64,000 nt of DNA from Adineta steineri. Its lineage: Eukaryota > Rotifera > Eurotatoria > Adinetida > Adinetidae. The stretch spans positions 173,008 to 237,007 of the forward strand of contig CAJNOI010000118.1 of NCBI GenBank assembly GCA_905250115.1, given 5' to 3'. Under the pieces are notes generated by a model. It did no database searches and was not told where the DNA came from. It worked only from the letters and a program-made list of their open reading frames with translations. Shown piece after piece: positions 11,470 to 25,500 of this stretch; position 1 is the first letter of the stretch, and each line of letters begins with the position of its first letter. The position numbers and the translations under genes are program-made.

Positions 11470-12764
11470 CTACATATGTTTGTTTTCAATTGGTACTTCG
11501 AATAGATTAGCACAGATAATCATTAATGCTCTAGAATAATAATAGTAAAATAACTATACTCAATTCGAGCCTTTTTAATGAGTATACATCAAAGCAGACT
11601 ATTTTCTTGTAACGATTATTTTGTATTTATCTTTGAAATTTTCTCTATTGTATAAGTTTGAGAAAATAAATCTTTACCTGAGAATATCTTTTTGTTGATG
11701 AGGTTTAAGTCGACGTCTAATACGAGCCCATGCATTAATTGTTGTTTGATCTTCCCGCATGACATCTAACCATGATGGTTCTGTTGTAATTGTATCGTTT
11801 GTATTATTTAATTGTGTTGATGTTCCAGTATTTATTTTTGTTGGATAGATTTGAGTTTGTTGTTGATTATCAACCATTTTTCTTCGATTACTAGGTGACG
11901 ATTGTGATAAATAATGTGAAGTAATTGATGAAGAACTAAGAGTATCGTCTTCAGATTGTTTTCTTTTACTATTATGTGATTTTTTTGTATAATGTTTAGA
12001 TATCGATGAATGTTGATGATTAGTTTTCGCTTTGGATTTATGCTGATAAGTATCATTTGAATAAGACGAAGATCTAAAATAAATTTTTTAAAAAGTGTCG
12101 TTTTTCTCTTATGTGTATATATATACGTATCATCCAATCGATTATTATTTCGAGCTTCTTCTTTTTCAATAGGAAGATTATGATTTTCATTCGATGTTGT
12201 TAATTTTACATTAGATTCAATTTGTGTAAGAAGTGTAACAAGTGAACGTAAAGTTTGCTCATTATCTTCGAATTGTTTTTTAATTTTAGATTTCGATGGA
12301 AGAATAGATTTTTTTGATGTACGATTTGTTTGTTTTATTTTATTTTGATTACTGTTAGCTCTATGATCACCAAAAATAGTATCAGCAATACGTGTCAGTA
12401 ATGTTTTAGATTTTTCATTGATACGTGAATAACAAGGACCACGTTTTTTAGTTATTTTCGTATTATTATGATTTTTTAAATGAGATATTTTTGTTTGTTT
12501 ACATTGTTTTTCTTGAATTAAATCATTATTTACTAATTCATTTTGAGACGAAGAAGAATGTAATTGAGAAATTGCAGTCGTTGTTGTAGATTTAATTATA
12601 TTTTGATTAGTTCTTATCGATGAAGAATCCATTGAATCTTCATCAAGTTGTTCATCGTTAAGTGAAATGATTGAATTTGTTTTATGTAATAAGTGTTCAT
12701 TAGATATTGATTGATTTGTATTAGAATAAAACTGAGGTAAACATGAACGAAATACTGTTGTCAT
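11470..12764 (-). CDS. Unrecognised Ser/Asn/Lys-rich protein
   Basis: Three exons: 12764-12127, 12073-11678 and 11530-11470, 364 residues, phases consistent. Exon 2 ends CTCAG|GTAAAG. Splicing to the TATTCTAG acceptor adds RALMIICANLFEVPIENKHM and a stop; without splicing the protein would end after DILR. The body is low-complexity (Ser, Asn, Thr) with basic patches (KKRGPCYSRINEKSKTLL, KSKIKKQ) and one better-looking segment, EPSWLDVMREDQTTINAWAR. There is no signal peptide or membrane segment. Function is unknown; the composition suggests a disordered nuclear or scaffold protein. Confidence 0.65.
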
Positions 12765-12892
12765 TAGAGGAAAAATAAGAGTTTTTTTTTGTTTTAATGA
12801 ATTTCTATATTAATGAAAATAGTTTATACTTAGATACAAAACGCGCTTTAATAAAATTTCAACTTTTTTTATTCTTATTCTAGACAAATGCT

Positions 12893-14459
12893 ATGAATCT
12901 CTATCCAGATCTGGGTATGGGTCTTCGACCCAATCATTCGTCATCAATACCTAGCTTAAACTTGAGTTCACCGACGAATTCTCAACGACCTAATCTTCCA
13001 TCGTATGTTAATGAAGAACTGTTACGTTCATCTTCATCCGAGAATTCATTCGTGAATGCCATTAGTAATGGTACTCTATTATCACCAGCACGACAAAAAC
13101 TTTCATTACCATCATTTCTACCGAGTCCAAGTCGTTTTATACAACAATTACCAGCTTCACCAGCTAGTCTTTTGTTAAGTCCACTACTTAAAAAGAGTGA
13201 TACTGAAAAATCATTAGCTTCATCATCAAGTTTATTAAATAATGATGATGAAACAAATTTAATTGAACATATTGATCATTATTTTACTAGACGTCGACAA
13301 TATTTACAACATAATATTGATGTATCACTTAACATTAGTAAATGGGTACTCGAAAATATTGTTTTCTATTCAGTTGAAACACTAAGGTATAAATTAATCA
13401 TTTGATAAACTCCTCCGAAGCATATTTCATTGTATTTTACTTTCTAGACGTCAAGCTCAAATTCAAAGTGAATCATCACGTTCGTATCTAACGCCATTAT
13501 CTGCAATTCGAATGATTTATACAATGAAATATCAACAAGGAAGTGGTGTATTATGGAAAGGATGTTTTAGTTCACTTATATTAACAACAGCTGAAACAAT
13601 TACAGATAATTTAATTGATGAAATCGCTCCATTCAATGATCCATCATTAAGAATTAAACATATTAGTTTAAAAACAATTAGTTCATTTCTACTTATTCCG
13701 ATGTATTCAGTTCATCTTCTTCGATCTATTCAATCTGATTTAACAATTGTTAATCATTGGTCACCATTAACAATTTTTATTGAACCATTTCAACGTTTAC
13801 TTGGAATAAAAACTGGTTTTTATGCACGTGCATTACCATTATGGTATCTTATATCATTAAGTTTACCATATTTTGTTGGACGACATGCATTACAATACTT
13901 TTTAAATCAACATTTTTTTAGAATAAGAGAAGAACATTTTCATAGAAAAGAACAATCAACAAATCCAGATAGAAATCAGTTCGAAACAATTGATGATATT
14001 GAATGTCGACTTATTGATACAATTCCAAATCTAGTCAATCAATCATTTTTACGTATAGAAGCAAATATATTTTCTGTATTTCTATCAAGTTTTCTACTTT
14101 ATCCATATGAAACTATACTCAATCGTTTATTTGTACAAGGTACACGAACAATTGTTGATAATCTGGATAAAACTGGTGTTGGATGTGTACCAATAAATAC
14201 ACGTTATGAAGGAGTTTTTGATTGTTGTCGAACAATTATTGAAACAGAGGGAAGTTGGGGACGTGGATTTTTTAAAGGTATTGGATTTTTAATACTTAAA
14301 TTTGGTTTAATCTACGCAAGTGCACATTGTTTAAAAATTGTTATTGAACGATTAGCAATTATTTATACGCAAAATACAAGTGAATTAGGTAAATTTCATC
14401 ATTATATTATTTCAAAACAAGATCAAGAGTCGCAATCAAATCAATATGAATCCAACTAA
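12893..14459 (+). CDS. SLC25A46: SLC25A46-like outer-mitochondrial-membrane carrier protein
   Basis: Two exons, 12893-13386 and 13448-14459, 501 residues; human SLC25A46 is a little over 400. The disordered N-terminus (about 165 residues, Ser/Pro-rich) is followed by the carrier-like region. Diagnostic near the end is the segment YPYETILNRLFVQGTRTIVD, then a VPINTRYEGVFDC-like block and EGSWGRGFFKGIGF. These match the SLC25A46 subfamily, in which the PxD/E signature is altered. In animals this protein sits in the outer mitochondrial membrane and supports mitochondrial fission/fusion and cristae/lipid contacts rather than classic solute exchange. A TTCTAG acceptor 9 bases before the ATG implies a 5' non-coding exon or trans-spliced leader. 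Confidence 0.85.
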
Positions 14460-17400
14460 AAAACAACAATAACAGCAAAAGCAGTAACTCAATAGAATCT
14501 CTTTCTCTTTTTTTTTAATCTATGTCGTTCTTGTGTGGTGATTCGTTTGAAACGATTTGTCATTTTTAATATCCCTGTTTGTATTTGTGTGTGTGTATAC
14601 TTATGCAAAATTTTATATAGAAAATACATTGTAAAAAAATGAAATATCATTTTAAATAGAGCCGACAGTTATAATAGATCAATATAAGACGTTCGAAGAA
14701 AGAAACACTCAAGTTAACGAGATACTTATTGTAAAATCAGTATGCGATCATTTTTCCTCCTTCATATATCAGTTTAATAGAGGATATTTTTTATTAGAAA
14801 TCTATTGATTGTTGCCGATTTTCTTTTGTGAATCAATATAGATGTAATCGTATTTTTGTATTCTATTTCGATTCCAATAAGTCGAACGCTATTCGGTTCG
14901 AATTATTATTTTTTTTGACGCTTCATACAACTATTTTTGTCGAATCCGAACAAGATGACATGAAGGAAGGAAACCTTCTAATTTTAGTAGTTTAAACGCC
15001 GTTAGAAAAGTTTTTAGTTAAATGTAAATGGTGCAATTGAAATTGAAGAGAAACAGTAAGTATAATATACCTCTAATAGAACACTACCGACACTTATAAA
15101 TACTTTCCTTTTATAATATTTTTCAAAATATCATTAGATATTATACACTATTCTAGTTCTTTGATATATTTTTTAGTTATTTTGTGAGTTCATAACATAA
15201 TATTCTGAAGGCAATATAATCATCAGCAACATTAAATATATATTTTATTCGAGGTAACGTTGTCAGTCGTAAACATCTATAAAAACTTAATTGAATAATT
15301 ATAAATTTGTCCATTTAACGCTCAATTTAATATATTTTTATCTATTTTCAACTGCAGTAATTTAGAATCAAAGAGTACTTATTCATTAATGCAATAACAA
15401 AAACCTTGTAGAACAACAGAATTAGATAATTTATTAAAAATCAAGCTTTCATTTTTCTATATTCTAAAGAGAAATTTATACATGGAATGTTAATTCAAAA
15501 CAAAAGAACAAGATGATTATATAATACACAAATCTATTAACATTATTGCTTTACATTATAATTTGTTTGCGTCAAATATTGATAATCTATCCAAGAAAAT
15601 TGGGTTCATGGATTCCATTAAGAGTTATTTATGCTTCACATTCTTGTCAAAGAATCGGTTTCATTAGTCTTTACGTGCTACATGTAGTGAATGTTTGCGA
15701 ATTTTTTTTTCTTCTTATTTTCCTTCAGTTGTATAACTGTTTATCAAGTAATTGTTATTCTGCAATAGCAATCATCATGACATTGTTGACAAAATGGGAC
15801 ACTCTTCCTATGATGTCTTTTGCACCAGAATTAATCTCATTTTGATGCTTCAAATCGAATGCGTATTGAAGTTTATTGATGAATAGTAATCATACAAATT
15901 GTTTAATTTTAGAGAATTTGTAAACATATATAGATAAAGTTAACTTAACTTTTGGTTAGATATTGAATATCATCTATTTGATGTTTTCATAAATAATTAT
16001 ATACTTGAATAACTGAATTATCAATAAATAATATGTATGAATATCGAGAATAAAATGACATTATAGAATACTAATAACTAACGTCAAGTGATTATTAAAG
16101 AAAGACTTTCGGTACTTTTCAAAACTACAAAGTAGAATGCATATATCAAATCATGAATACCGCGACATTCATTTGCGAAATCAAAAATATTCTCCTATAT
16201 TGTTTTTATCTATTAATTATCAAATAATCGAGAAATGAATCATAGCGTTTGACAAACTTACTATGAAAAAATCTATAAGTTAAAGTTTATTGACATTGTG
16301 AATAATAAATTAATAATTTTATCATCTATTTTGTTTTGTGAAAAGATATTTGATGAAAACATTCGTTATAAAAAATAAAATCTGAATTTATACGACTAAA
16401 ACTATAACAGGAAGAAACTATAATTCTAAGAAAATTAATCTAAAATCAATTTGTAAAGTGGATCATCAATCAATTCCGAAGACTAATCAAATAAAAATTC
16501 AAATGAGATATTTCTTCTATCTTTACGCAACTGTCAATATTGTGCAAGGCGAAAAAAAAAATCAATTTTTGTTTTTTCTAGAATGTTCTTAAAGTATATG
16601 ATTCAGGTTAATACAAAAAAAAAATAATGAAAAGTTTGTTTTAGTTCAAAATAAAAACAATTTTCAATTAAAAACATATAAATATATGCAAATTAATTTT
16701 TAATTTAATTTTAGAATAGAAAAGAAAAAGTTTCAATAAATGACTAAGTTTTTGTCCTTTTCTAACTCACGTGCAAATGGTGTTTCATCTCTTTTAATGG
16801 AACTATGTAAATAAATAAAAATCTCCGGAAAATGAAAATATATTTCAAAACAATAAAAAATATGACTTTTATTTTTTCTAAGATTTATTTTTCTTTCATT
16901 GATATGTAGATATACATATTTAATTTAATAATCATAACTTTTTCAATTTCTTCCTTCTCACAACAGAATGTGTTGTCGTTGATGTCATCATCATCATCAT
17001 CATCAGCAACTTTTTTTCCTTCTCTTCGTCTTCTTCTTTTTTTTTACATTATTATTATTATGTTTCCGATGTTAGCAGCAAGATAAAGAAATAATCGAAT
17101 TAAGGAAAAAAATAATGATTCAACCGAATCAAGTGTGACAAACAAACGAAAATATTTATTGACATCATTATTACTAATAGCAATCGGGCATTTGTTTTTC
17201 TCTGTTATTATTCATTTGACAAGACTAGGAAAAATTATTTCCAGAATGTCTATCTCGGCAAGTTTTCTGGATGAACTCTAATGGTAGCATACACACGAAT
17301 GCTTTCGTGATATAAATGTGTTTCGATTAAAAGAGACAAAGGCATATGAATATAGAAAAAAAATTTATTCTCGCACGAGTAAACATAATAGATAAAAAAA

Positions 17401-20038
17401 AGATGAACATAGACAAATTCATCCACCATAATAAATCGCATGAATTATATTTTAACTGTTTTATAATTCTATACAAAATAGAAATATATATATATATATC
17501 TATGAACATCCATTTTTCTTCTTCGTCTTCTTCTTCATCTTCTTATTTTCACACCAAGAACATTTTTTTAGAATGTTAATCTATATGGAATAGCTCATTT
17601 GGGTGTGGAACGTCTCTGCACAATCATCATTATCATCATCAGATGGATTCGAACACTGTAATTGGTGAGGATTTTCCGTTTCCTCTCGTCACTGTTTCCT
17701 TATTTTGAAGTTAGCTATGTCAATGAATAATAAGAAAGACATTTGCCTGAGTTTTGTATATATATATATATGTCTTGACTTTTTTGTCATGCGATCCAAT
17801 GGTAATAGGTAAGAAGTAGTAGTCTTTGCTCTGATTGATCATTCTATGTAAAAAAAATCTTCTCCTGCTATCCCAATTAGCATGGTTGAGTATGACATGG
17901 TATAAGATCACTTTTACCAACAAAAAAAAAACAACAGAAAAAGAAAAAGCTCATTTCTCTTGTCTCATTTTCTTTTACTCGTATAAGAAACTCAATAATG
18001 AATATACAAAAGTTTTTATATTGATAATCAACAATGACTTTCTCGACTTTCAACTATTTATTCGACTGATTTTCTTTTTCTCAATACCAAGTGTGTATCC
18101 TTTCAGAGTTTTGAATTGTTATTCTTTGCCGTCCTCATAGATCGGCAATGGCGGAAATCTTGCACATTCAATTAAAAATTCCACTTCATGAATCAAAACG
18201 AGAAGAGAAAAGGAGAAAGAGTGGCAGCCGCACATTTATATATATATATATATATATACACATCATCAATTAACCATTTGCACCTACGTTTGCCGTCTTC
18301 ATTGTCGTCGAACAAAGACAAACTCTCGGCCAGTTACTCTTCTTACTTTTTTCGAACTACAGTCACATCTAATCATTAGTTTTTATTATCTTCCTTTTTC
18401 TATTTTTTTATAATACTCGTTATATAGTTTTTGCAAATGACCCTTATTAGAGAGAGGTAGAGTGAGTGAGTGGATGAGTGAGTGAAAGAGAGAGAGAGAA
18501 CATATAAAAGAAGAGTGTAATAACAAGGTTTGAAGTTGATGAGGATGCTCCTTCTTGTCGTAGTGCAAGAGAGCGTGTTACAAGCTATTATCGATCAAGA
18601 GTTGCTGCAGCAGCAGTCGTCCGGAAGTAGGATGAACATCACTATTATCTGCATGTGTTGTGATTATTTGTCGTCATGCCTCATCAACATTACAAACTCC
18701 GTTACAACTAGTACTTTAAAAGAAAATTATCATAGTTGTTTCGTTTCTCATATAAATTTAGTTGTTACTGTTTTTTGTTTGTTGTTGTTGTTAGATTATG
18801 CCTCGAGGGTCTTGTTTAACTGAATATTACTACGATTCACTCATTAGTCTGTTCTAAATCATTGGTACTCAGAGAAAAATTGTTGTCATTTTCAATCAAG
18901 GACATAAGTAATAGAAATTATTGTTGTTTTTGTAAAGAATTCAAATTAACGCCGAGAAACGAGAGAGCGAGAGAGAGAGAAAGAACGAGGTTATATTGAA
19001 ATTCGATTTATTCGAACAACAGAGATCAAGAAATCAAATCGATCCAACATTGTGTATATGTGTGTGGGGGTGTTCATCGTCAAATCATTCACGCAAAGTT
19101 AGATTTGTTCTCTCTATCTCATGCATTTCTCAGTCGGCAAGAGACACACAGAGAGGGAGCGAGAGCAAGCGAATAATTTCATTTCCCATTTGACGATCTA
19201 CACGGAGACTCTCATCTTCTTTTCTTCGTCGTCTTCTTTTTCCTTCTAGTTTTCTTCTCTTTTTTCTTCATTGCTCGATCCACCAAAGCGATTAATGTCA
19301 TCATCGCACGATCAACCATTTCTAATCAGGATTTAAGCGAATGACGAAAATCTCTCTCTCTCTGTCTGTCTATCTATCTGACGTTCTTTTTTTTGCCATT
19401 CTATTCGTCGTATTCAGTTGAGATTTACTATGAACGCAAGATCAAATTGAGAAATATAATTCGGATCTGTTCGTTACTTGTTCATGAACGTGTTCATGCA
19501 TAAAATGGTTTGAGCGAGATAAAAACGGAGATAGAAGGAAACACTCGTCATTATCATACGCTAACCGAATCGATTCGGTAGCGGAATAGGAACATCGCTC
19601 ACTAAATTATGACAATTGTACATCATCATCATTGTCGTTTCGTGCTCGTGCCGGCATTCCTATCGTATAATAGGATTAGGTGGTCAGACTGCCGAGATGC
19701 ATATATGTAGAAGCGAGGGTTTTAACCCCGGAGCGTATTGAATATAGGATGAATAAGAAAAAAACAGAGATGATGATAAAACCCTAGCAATTGAATAGTA
19801 TGATAGATCATCTTGAATTTATTTTCATAGATCTTTTTCTTTTATATTTCTAATCATTTATGTAAGCAACATATGTTCATTACACTTAAGATATTCAATG
19901 AACACTTGAACTCCCTTTTTTTTTCCTTATATTTCTTCTTCTTCTTCTTTTTCTTCTGTATTTTATTTAAATATAAATAAAAATAGTTTAATTGAGAAAA
20001 AAAAATACTATAATATCTGTATATTCATAGATTTTCCG
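14460..20038. other. 5.6 kb gene-free region upstream of the cholinergic locus
   Basis: No protein gene or structural RNA is supported. 14.5-16.9 kb is plain AT-rich DNA. 16.9-19.8 kb is richer in simple sequence: CAT/TCA triplets near 16985, TCT/CTT tracts near 17030, 17520 and 19200, (TA)n near 18237-18258, GA tracts near 18440-18500 and 18965-18985, and CT near 19351. This fits an extended promoter and leader region for VAChT/ChAT, including any shared non-coding exon. I could not place that exon. Confidence 0.5.
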
Positions 20039-20102
20039 ATGAATATAATTATAATATTTTAAATTGAAACATCGAAAAAAAAAATATATATATATATATA
20101 CG
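20031..20102 (+). promoter_or_regulatory. VAChT 5' leader with short upstream ORF
   Basis: A splice acceptor (TGTATATTCATAG) ends at 20030. The leader then has an ATG at 20039 opening a 7-codon upstream ORF that stops at 20062, followed by (AT)n up to the main ATG at 20103. The acceptor fits splicing from a distant leader exon. The uORF could lower translation of the main frame. Confidence 0.45.
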
Positions 20103-22105
20103 ATGGAGGCCATATTAAATATGCTTCAACAACGAATAACCGATGCATGGGAAACCTTACAAGAGATTATCAATGTTCCCAAAAGGCAAAGACGGCTTAT
20201 TATGGTTATTGTATGTATTGCTTTATTACTTGATAATATGCTCTATATGGTTATTGTAAGTATAAATAATTTTTTAAGCTTTTTGTTTTTCGAAAAACAA
20301 AACACTATACTTTTAGGTACCTATTATTCCGGATTATTTACAAAGTATAGGAGCATGGGGAAAAAGTAGTAATGTATCAAAACCAGTTGCATCAAATGGA
20401 AAAGTAACAACCGTAACGAATGATGATGATGATAGTGCTGAAGATGTTGCTGTTGGAACATTATTTGGTTCAAAAGCAATAATTCAACTATTAATTAATC
20501 CATTTAGTGGTGCATTAATAGATCGTATTGGTTATGATATTCCAATGTGTATTGGACTTTGTGTTATTTTTTTATCAACAACAACATTTGCATTTGGTCG
20601 ATCATACAGTGTTTTATTCATCGCACGAAGTTTACAAGGTGTTGGTTCAGCTTTTGCAGATACATCTGGTTTAGGTACATTGAAGGAAAAAAAGAGAGTT
20701 AAATATGTAAATTTATTTGTTTTTATTTTAGCTATGATTGCTGATCGATATCAAGATGAAGGTAGTCGTAGTCGACAATTAGGTATTGCTTTAGCATTTA
20801 TTTCATTTGGATCTCTTGTTGCACCACCATTTGGCGGTTAGTACTGAAATATATATATTAGAAAATATTGATTATTTATTTCATTTTTAAGGTATTCTAT
20901 ATGAATTTTTTGGTAAACGTGTACCATTTATTACATTGGCTATGATTGCTTTGCTTGATGGTGTTCTATTGTTTGTTGTAATGCGGCCAACACGACTGCG
21001 TCAAGCATTTGATTTTTCAAATCATGCACATCCAGACAAACCAAAAGGAACACCTATATGGCGTTTACTAATGGATCCATATATTGCTGTATGTGCTGGA
21101 GCTTTAGCTATGGTAAGAAAAAAGAAAGAAAGAAAGAAAATAGTTTTTTTTTATGAAATTCTTCTTATAAAGGCTAATGTTGGTTTGGCTTTTCTTGAAC
21201 CAACAATATCAATCTGGATGCGTGATCGAATGCAAGCAACTGAAATGCAAATGGGCTTGATATGGTTACCAGGTTTTATTCCACATGTTTCTGGAGTTTA
21301 TCTTACTGTTAAATTAAATGAACGTTATCCCAAATATCAATGGTTATTAGCTGCTATTGGGCTTGCACTTCAAGGTTTTATGTGTATTTTCATACCATTT
21401 TGTACAAATTTTGGTTCACTTATGATACCGATAAGTGGTATATGTTTTGGTATGTTTTTTATTGCATAACTTTTTTGTATAGTAGTTTTAATTTATTTTT
21501 ATATTTATTAGGAAATGCTTTGGTAGATACAGCTTTGTTACCTACATTAGCTTATCTTGTTGATGTTCGTCATACATCTGTTTATGGGTATGTAAATTAA
21601 TTAGTTGTCTTTTTATTTTCGAAAAAAAGAATTGACTTTATACTTTGTATATATATATATTTATAGATCAGTTTATGCTATCGCTGATATATCTTATTCA
21701 CTTGCCTATGCGATGGGTCCGATTGTAGCTGGTTCAATAGTTTATGCGACAAATTTCCTTACATTAAATATTCTTATATTTGTCAGTAATATTGCTTATG
21801 CACCGGTTTTATATTTCCTAAGAAACTTTTATGCTTTTAAACCATTGGAAAATGACGAATTAAAATCATTTGCACATCAACCATTACAAAATGAACCTGA
21901 CGAAGATAATTATTTAAGATCAATAGCTAATAATAATTATAATCAACAAAATGATACTAGTTCATCATCAAATGCTTGGCCACCATCAAACACAGGCATG
22001 GGTATGACAAGAGAAAATCAATATCCACAAATGAATATGGGTCAACAAGGCGCAGTACATTTTCAATCAAAATCAAGAAATATTGTTGATTATGATGATT
22101 TTTAA
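20103..22105 (+). CDS. SLC18A3: Vesicular acetylcholine transporter (SLC18 family)
   Basis: Seven exons (20103-20255, 20317-20674, 20732-20836, 20892-21112, 21173-21449, 21512-21587, 21667-22105) give 542 residues, close to the usual ~530. It is a 12-TM MFS proton antiporter that loads acetylcholine into synaptic vesicles. TM1 is [20 protein letters not shown], followed by VPIIPDYL and a lumenal loop with NVS. Features favouring VAChT over VMAT are [18 protein letters not shown], the block [20 protein letters not shown] and [13 protein letters not shown]. The cytosolic C-terminus (about 100 residues) is Asn/Gln-rich and ends in NIVDYDDF. ChAT follows on the same strand 0.4 kb downstream, as in other animals' cholinergic locus. 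Confidence 0.95.
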
Positions 22106-22527
22106 AGCAAAAAAAAACACATTCATACATACACATAGTCGATCCGGTGATGTATTTTTATTATTATTTTAGGAAAATTTTATTTTCTGTTTTGTTCTTT
22201 TCTTCCTTTTGTTTTCTAAAAGTTTGTCGTTCGTCCGTTGTTGTGAATGAGAGTTTGCCTTCTTCTATATTCTTTTTCTCATCCCTGCAACAATACATTT
22301 TATCATTCATGTAGTCTAGTATGATGATTTGTATGGAAAAAAAACCAATATATCATAATGCATATCAATTGAAATTATGTACAAAGACATTGTGCCTGTT
22401 TGTCTATGTTTGTGTTAATCTATATATTCAATTTTATTTTCTTTTATGCGAAGTTTGCCTTTTAAATAAATTCTATGTAGTTCAATGTCGTTATAGTCTA
22501 CCACTCATAAATATATAATTTTTTTAG
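22106..22527 (+). other. VAChT 3' region / ChAT upstream intron
   Basis: 422 bp between the VAChT stop and the ChAT acceptor (ATTTTTTTAG ending at 22527). It holds the VAChT 3' UTR and, if the locus is organised as in other animals, the end of the large first ChAT intron. No coding frame is supported. Confidence 0.5.
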
Positions 22528-22561
22528 ATATCAAGAAAAAGAAAAGAAAAGAGAGAAAGGA

Positions 22562-25500
22562 ATGGTTGAAAATCTATCATCTCAATTACCAACATTAGAC
22601 AAATATATTGGACGTATTAAACGGCAACAAACTGAAGACAAAGATTGTCTGAAATGGGATATTGAGGTGAGCCGTAGAGAACCCCTAATCTAAAAAAATA
22701 CACATATATCAATATAATAATATATCATAGAAAGGTTTACCTCATCTTCCCGTACCGGATTTGGATGCAACCTTAACGAAATATCTTCGTTGTTTGGAAC
22801 CAATTCAATCAGCAGATGAATTTGATCGAACAAAAAATTTAGTAGATCAATTTCGTTCAACAAAGGAAAATATTGGACATCGTTTGCAAGATATGCTGAT
22901 TGAGCATGCAACAAAATCGGAGAATTATGTATGTAATAATAAATAATCAGAAAACAAATCGAAATAAAAATGTCCTTCAATAATAATAATAATCGTGTTC
23001 ATTTTTAGGCAGTTGATTGGTGGTTAGAAGACATGTATCTTGCAAATCCTCTTTCATTGCCAATTAATTCTAATCCAGCATTTGTTCTTCCACAACAACA
23101 CTTTACAAATACTGAAGATTATTTAAAGTAAATAATCGTATTTTAATTTTAAAATAAAAAGAAATCTTTTTTTTCTTTTCTTATAGATTTATTGCAAAAT
23201 TAATATCAGGAATATTAGATTATAAAGTATTAATTGATGCGTAAGTTAGAAATAATACTTTAATATTTATTCAAAATTTTAAAAAAATTATTTTTTTATT
23301 TTTAGACGAGCTTTACCTATAGATCGAGCAACAAGCCGTGAAAAAGGTCAACCATTTTGTATGGAACAATATTATCGTCTATTTTCTTGTTATCGTATGC
23401 CCGATATAAATCAAGATCGTCTTATACAAATACGTAATAGTAAAGTGGTACATCATCAAGTTGAGCATGTTATTGTTGCCTATCGAAATCAATTTTTTGT
23501 ATTAAATGTTGTCATTAATTTTACACGATTAGATGAAGATGATATTTATACATTATTAAAACGAATTGTTCAAATGGCTGATGATGATCCTTGGACAACT
23601 GATGAAGTTGGTATTTATACATCATTACCTCGACGTAAATGGGCGAATATACGAGCAGAATTAATAAAAGGTAAAGAAAAATTCTTTGTGACAAAAAAAT
23701 GAGAGTAAACATACTTCCAAAATTAATTTACAGTATAAATAAAAGAAATGTTCTATATTATTGTGCACTTGCTTTAATTAAGAAAACAAATTTTAAAATT
23801 TAATTTCAACCGATACTACACGTCATATATATATATATATGAACCTATTGCTCTTACAATGTTATTTAGAAAGTCTTTTAAAAGGCATGGACTGAATGAC
23901 AGTCTTTATTATTCTTCATCAAATCTTCAATTGAGTAAATGAGAAGTTTTTTTTCCTAAAGTTATCTAATGAAGTAATTAAGAGTCTTAGGATATAAAAT
24001 CATGCAACAAGTTGACTTAGTTCATATGGCGGATTCTATTCGTGTTTTGATCATATTCATTTAATCAAAAAAATTGTTTGAATTATCTTCAAAGGCCGTA
24101 ATAAATCAAATTTAAGACATTAATTTCATTCATTTATAAACATGAATTCAAAGTAAATCGCACATATGTGTATAGATGATGTTTTAACGTTCATTCAAGT
24201 TTTTAATTGATCCGTAGATTTACTTCCATTTGAACAGAAAGTTGAAGGCTATCTATTTTTAACCCACTTCACATTCTTATCACATATAGATAATTATAGT
24301 TAATAGATAGAAAATAAAAATACTTCTTTGCAAGCTATAAAAGAAAGTTATTTATAAATACAAAAAATCTTCATGTTTTTCCAAGATAATAATAGTATCC
24401 TTGAATTTCCAAAATTAGATATCCTATTGAATTGGTTTTTTTTAGATGCATTGAATCGAGATTCACTTGATCTTATTGAACGATGTATTTTTATTGTATG
24501 CTTGGATCAATGTGATACAAATGATTTAGATGAAGATGATGAAACAGTTGATTTTAATAAGACAATGAAACGAAATTTTGTTTCATTAGGCGAACAAATT
24601 TTACATGGAGGAAAAAATATGCTTAATGCTTCAAACCGGTGGTATGATAAAACGATGCAATTTATAATTGGTACCGATGGTTTATTTGGTTTAAATTATG
24701 AACATTCACCAGCTGAAGCTGTAGCTGTTATTCAATTAATTGAACATCTCTTTAAATATATGTGAGTAGTGACCTATGAGGATCTTATTTGAGTTTTATT
24801 TTAATAAAATTTAGGGAAGAAAAAAGTCGCGAAAGATTTCGTCGTTCGAAATCACTTTGTGAACTTCCAATACCACATCGATTAAAATGGAATTTAAATA
24901 ATCTCCTACGACAAAATCTTTCTTTTGCAAAAGAAAGTTTACAAGAGTAAAAATACATATATTTTTAAATATAACAATTAATTAATATATTCTTATTTTA
25001 GTGCAATTAATGAATTCGATTTATATGTTCTTAAATTTACTGATTATGGAAAAGAGTTTCCAAAGGAACATAATATGAGTCCTGATGCATTTATTCAGAT
25101 GTGTCTTCAATTTACTTATTTTAAGTGTGTATATTTTTATGCAATAAAAAAGTAGAAATTTTTAATTTTTATTTAGAATGTATAATAAACTTGTGTCAAC
25201 ATATGAAAGTGCATCAACACGACGATTTCATTTTGGTCGAGTAGATAATATTCGAGCTAATACTCCTGAAGCATTAACATGGGCACAAGCAATGGTTGAT
25301 GAAACAGGAGATATTTCAGCAGCTGAAAAATTACGTTTATTCCGACAAGCTATGCAAGCACAAACTGATCTTATGATTCAAGTAAAGAATTAGTTTATAT
25401 GATTACATGATAATAAAGTTTTCTATCTGAATAAGAATAATACTCTTAGAATAAACTCAGAAATATTCATGTTATAGCTTAGATTTTTAATTGAATAACA

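Noticed and set aside
14880..14965. GGTTCGAATT and CGAATCC words suggesting a tRNA T-arm
   Set aside because: No matching acceptor, D or anticodon stems around them.
15546..15845. 99-codon hydrophobic frame
   Set aside because: Begins at a non-ATG codon, has no recognisable domain and sits in T-rich DNA, where Leu/Ile/Phe-rich frames arise by chance.
17250..19193. Several frames in 17.2-19.2 kb
   Set aside because: All fall in CT/GA/TA simple-sequence DNA and read as low-complexity; none has splice partners.
19660..19740. GC-richer segment with GGGTTTTAACCCC, considered as an RNA gene
   Set aside because: No tRNA cloverleaf, no TTCGA T-loop at the right spacing and no snRNA or spliced-leader sequence recognised.
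24373..24445. Extension of the ChAT exon upstream to an ATG at 24373
   Set aside because: The family requires ...LIK-DALNRDSL; splicing 23670 to 24446 (TTTTTTAG) restores it exactly, so the upstream open frame is intronic.
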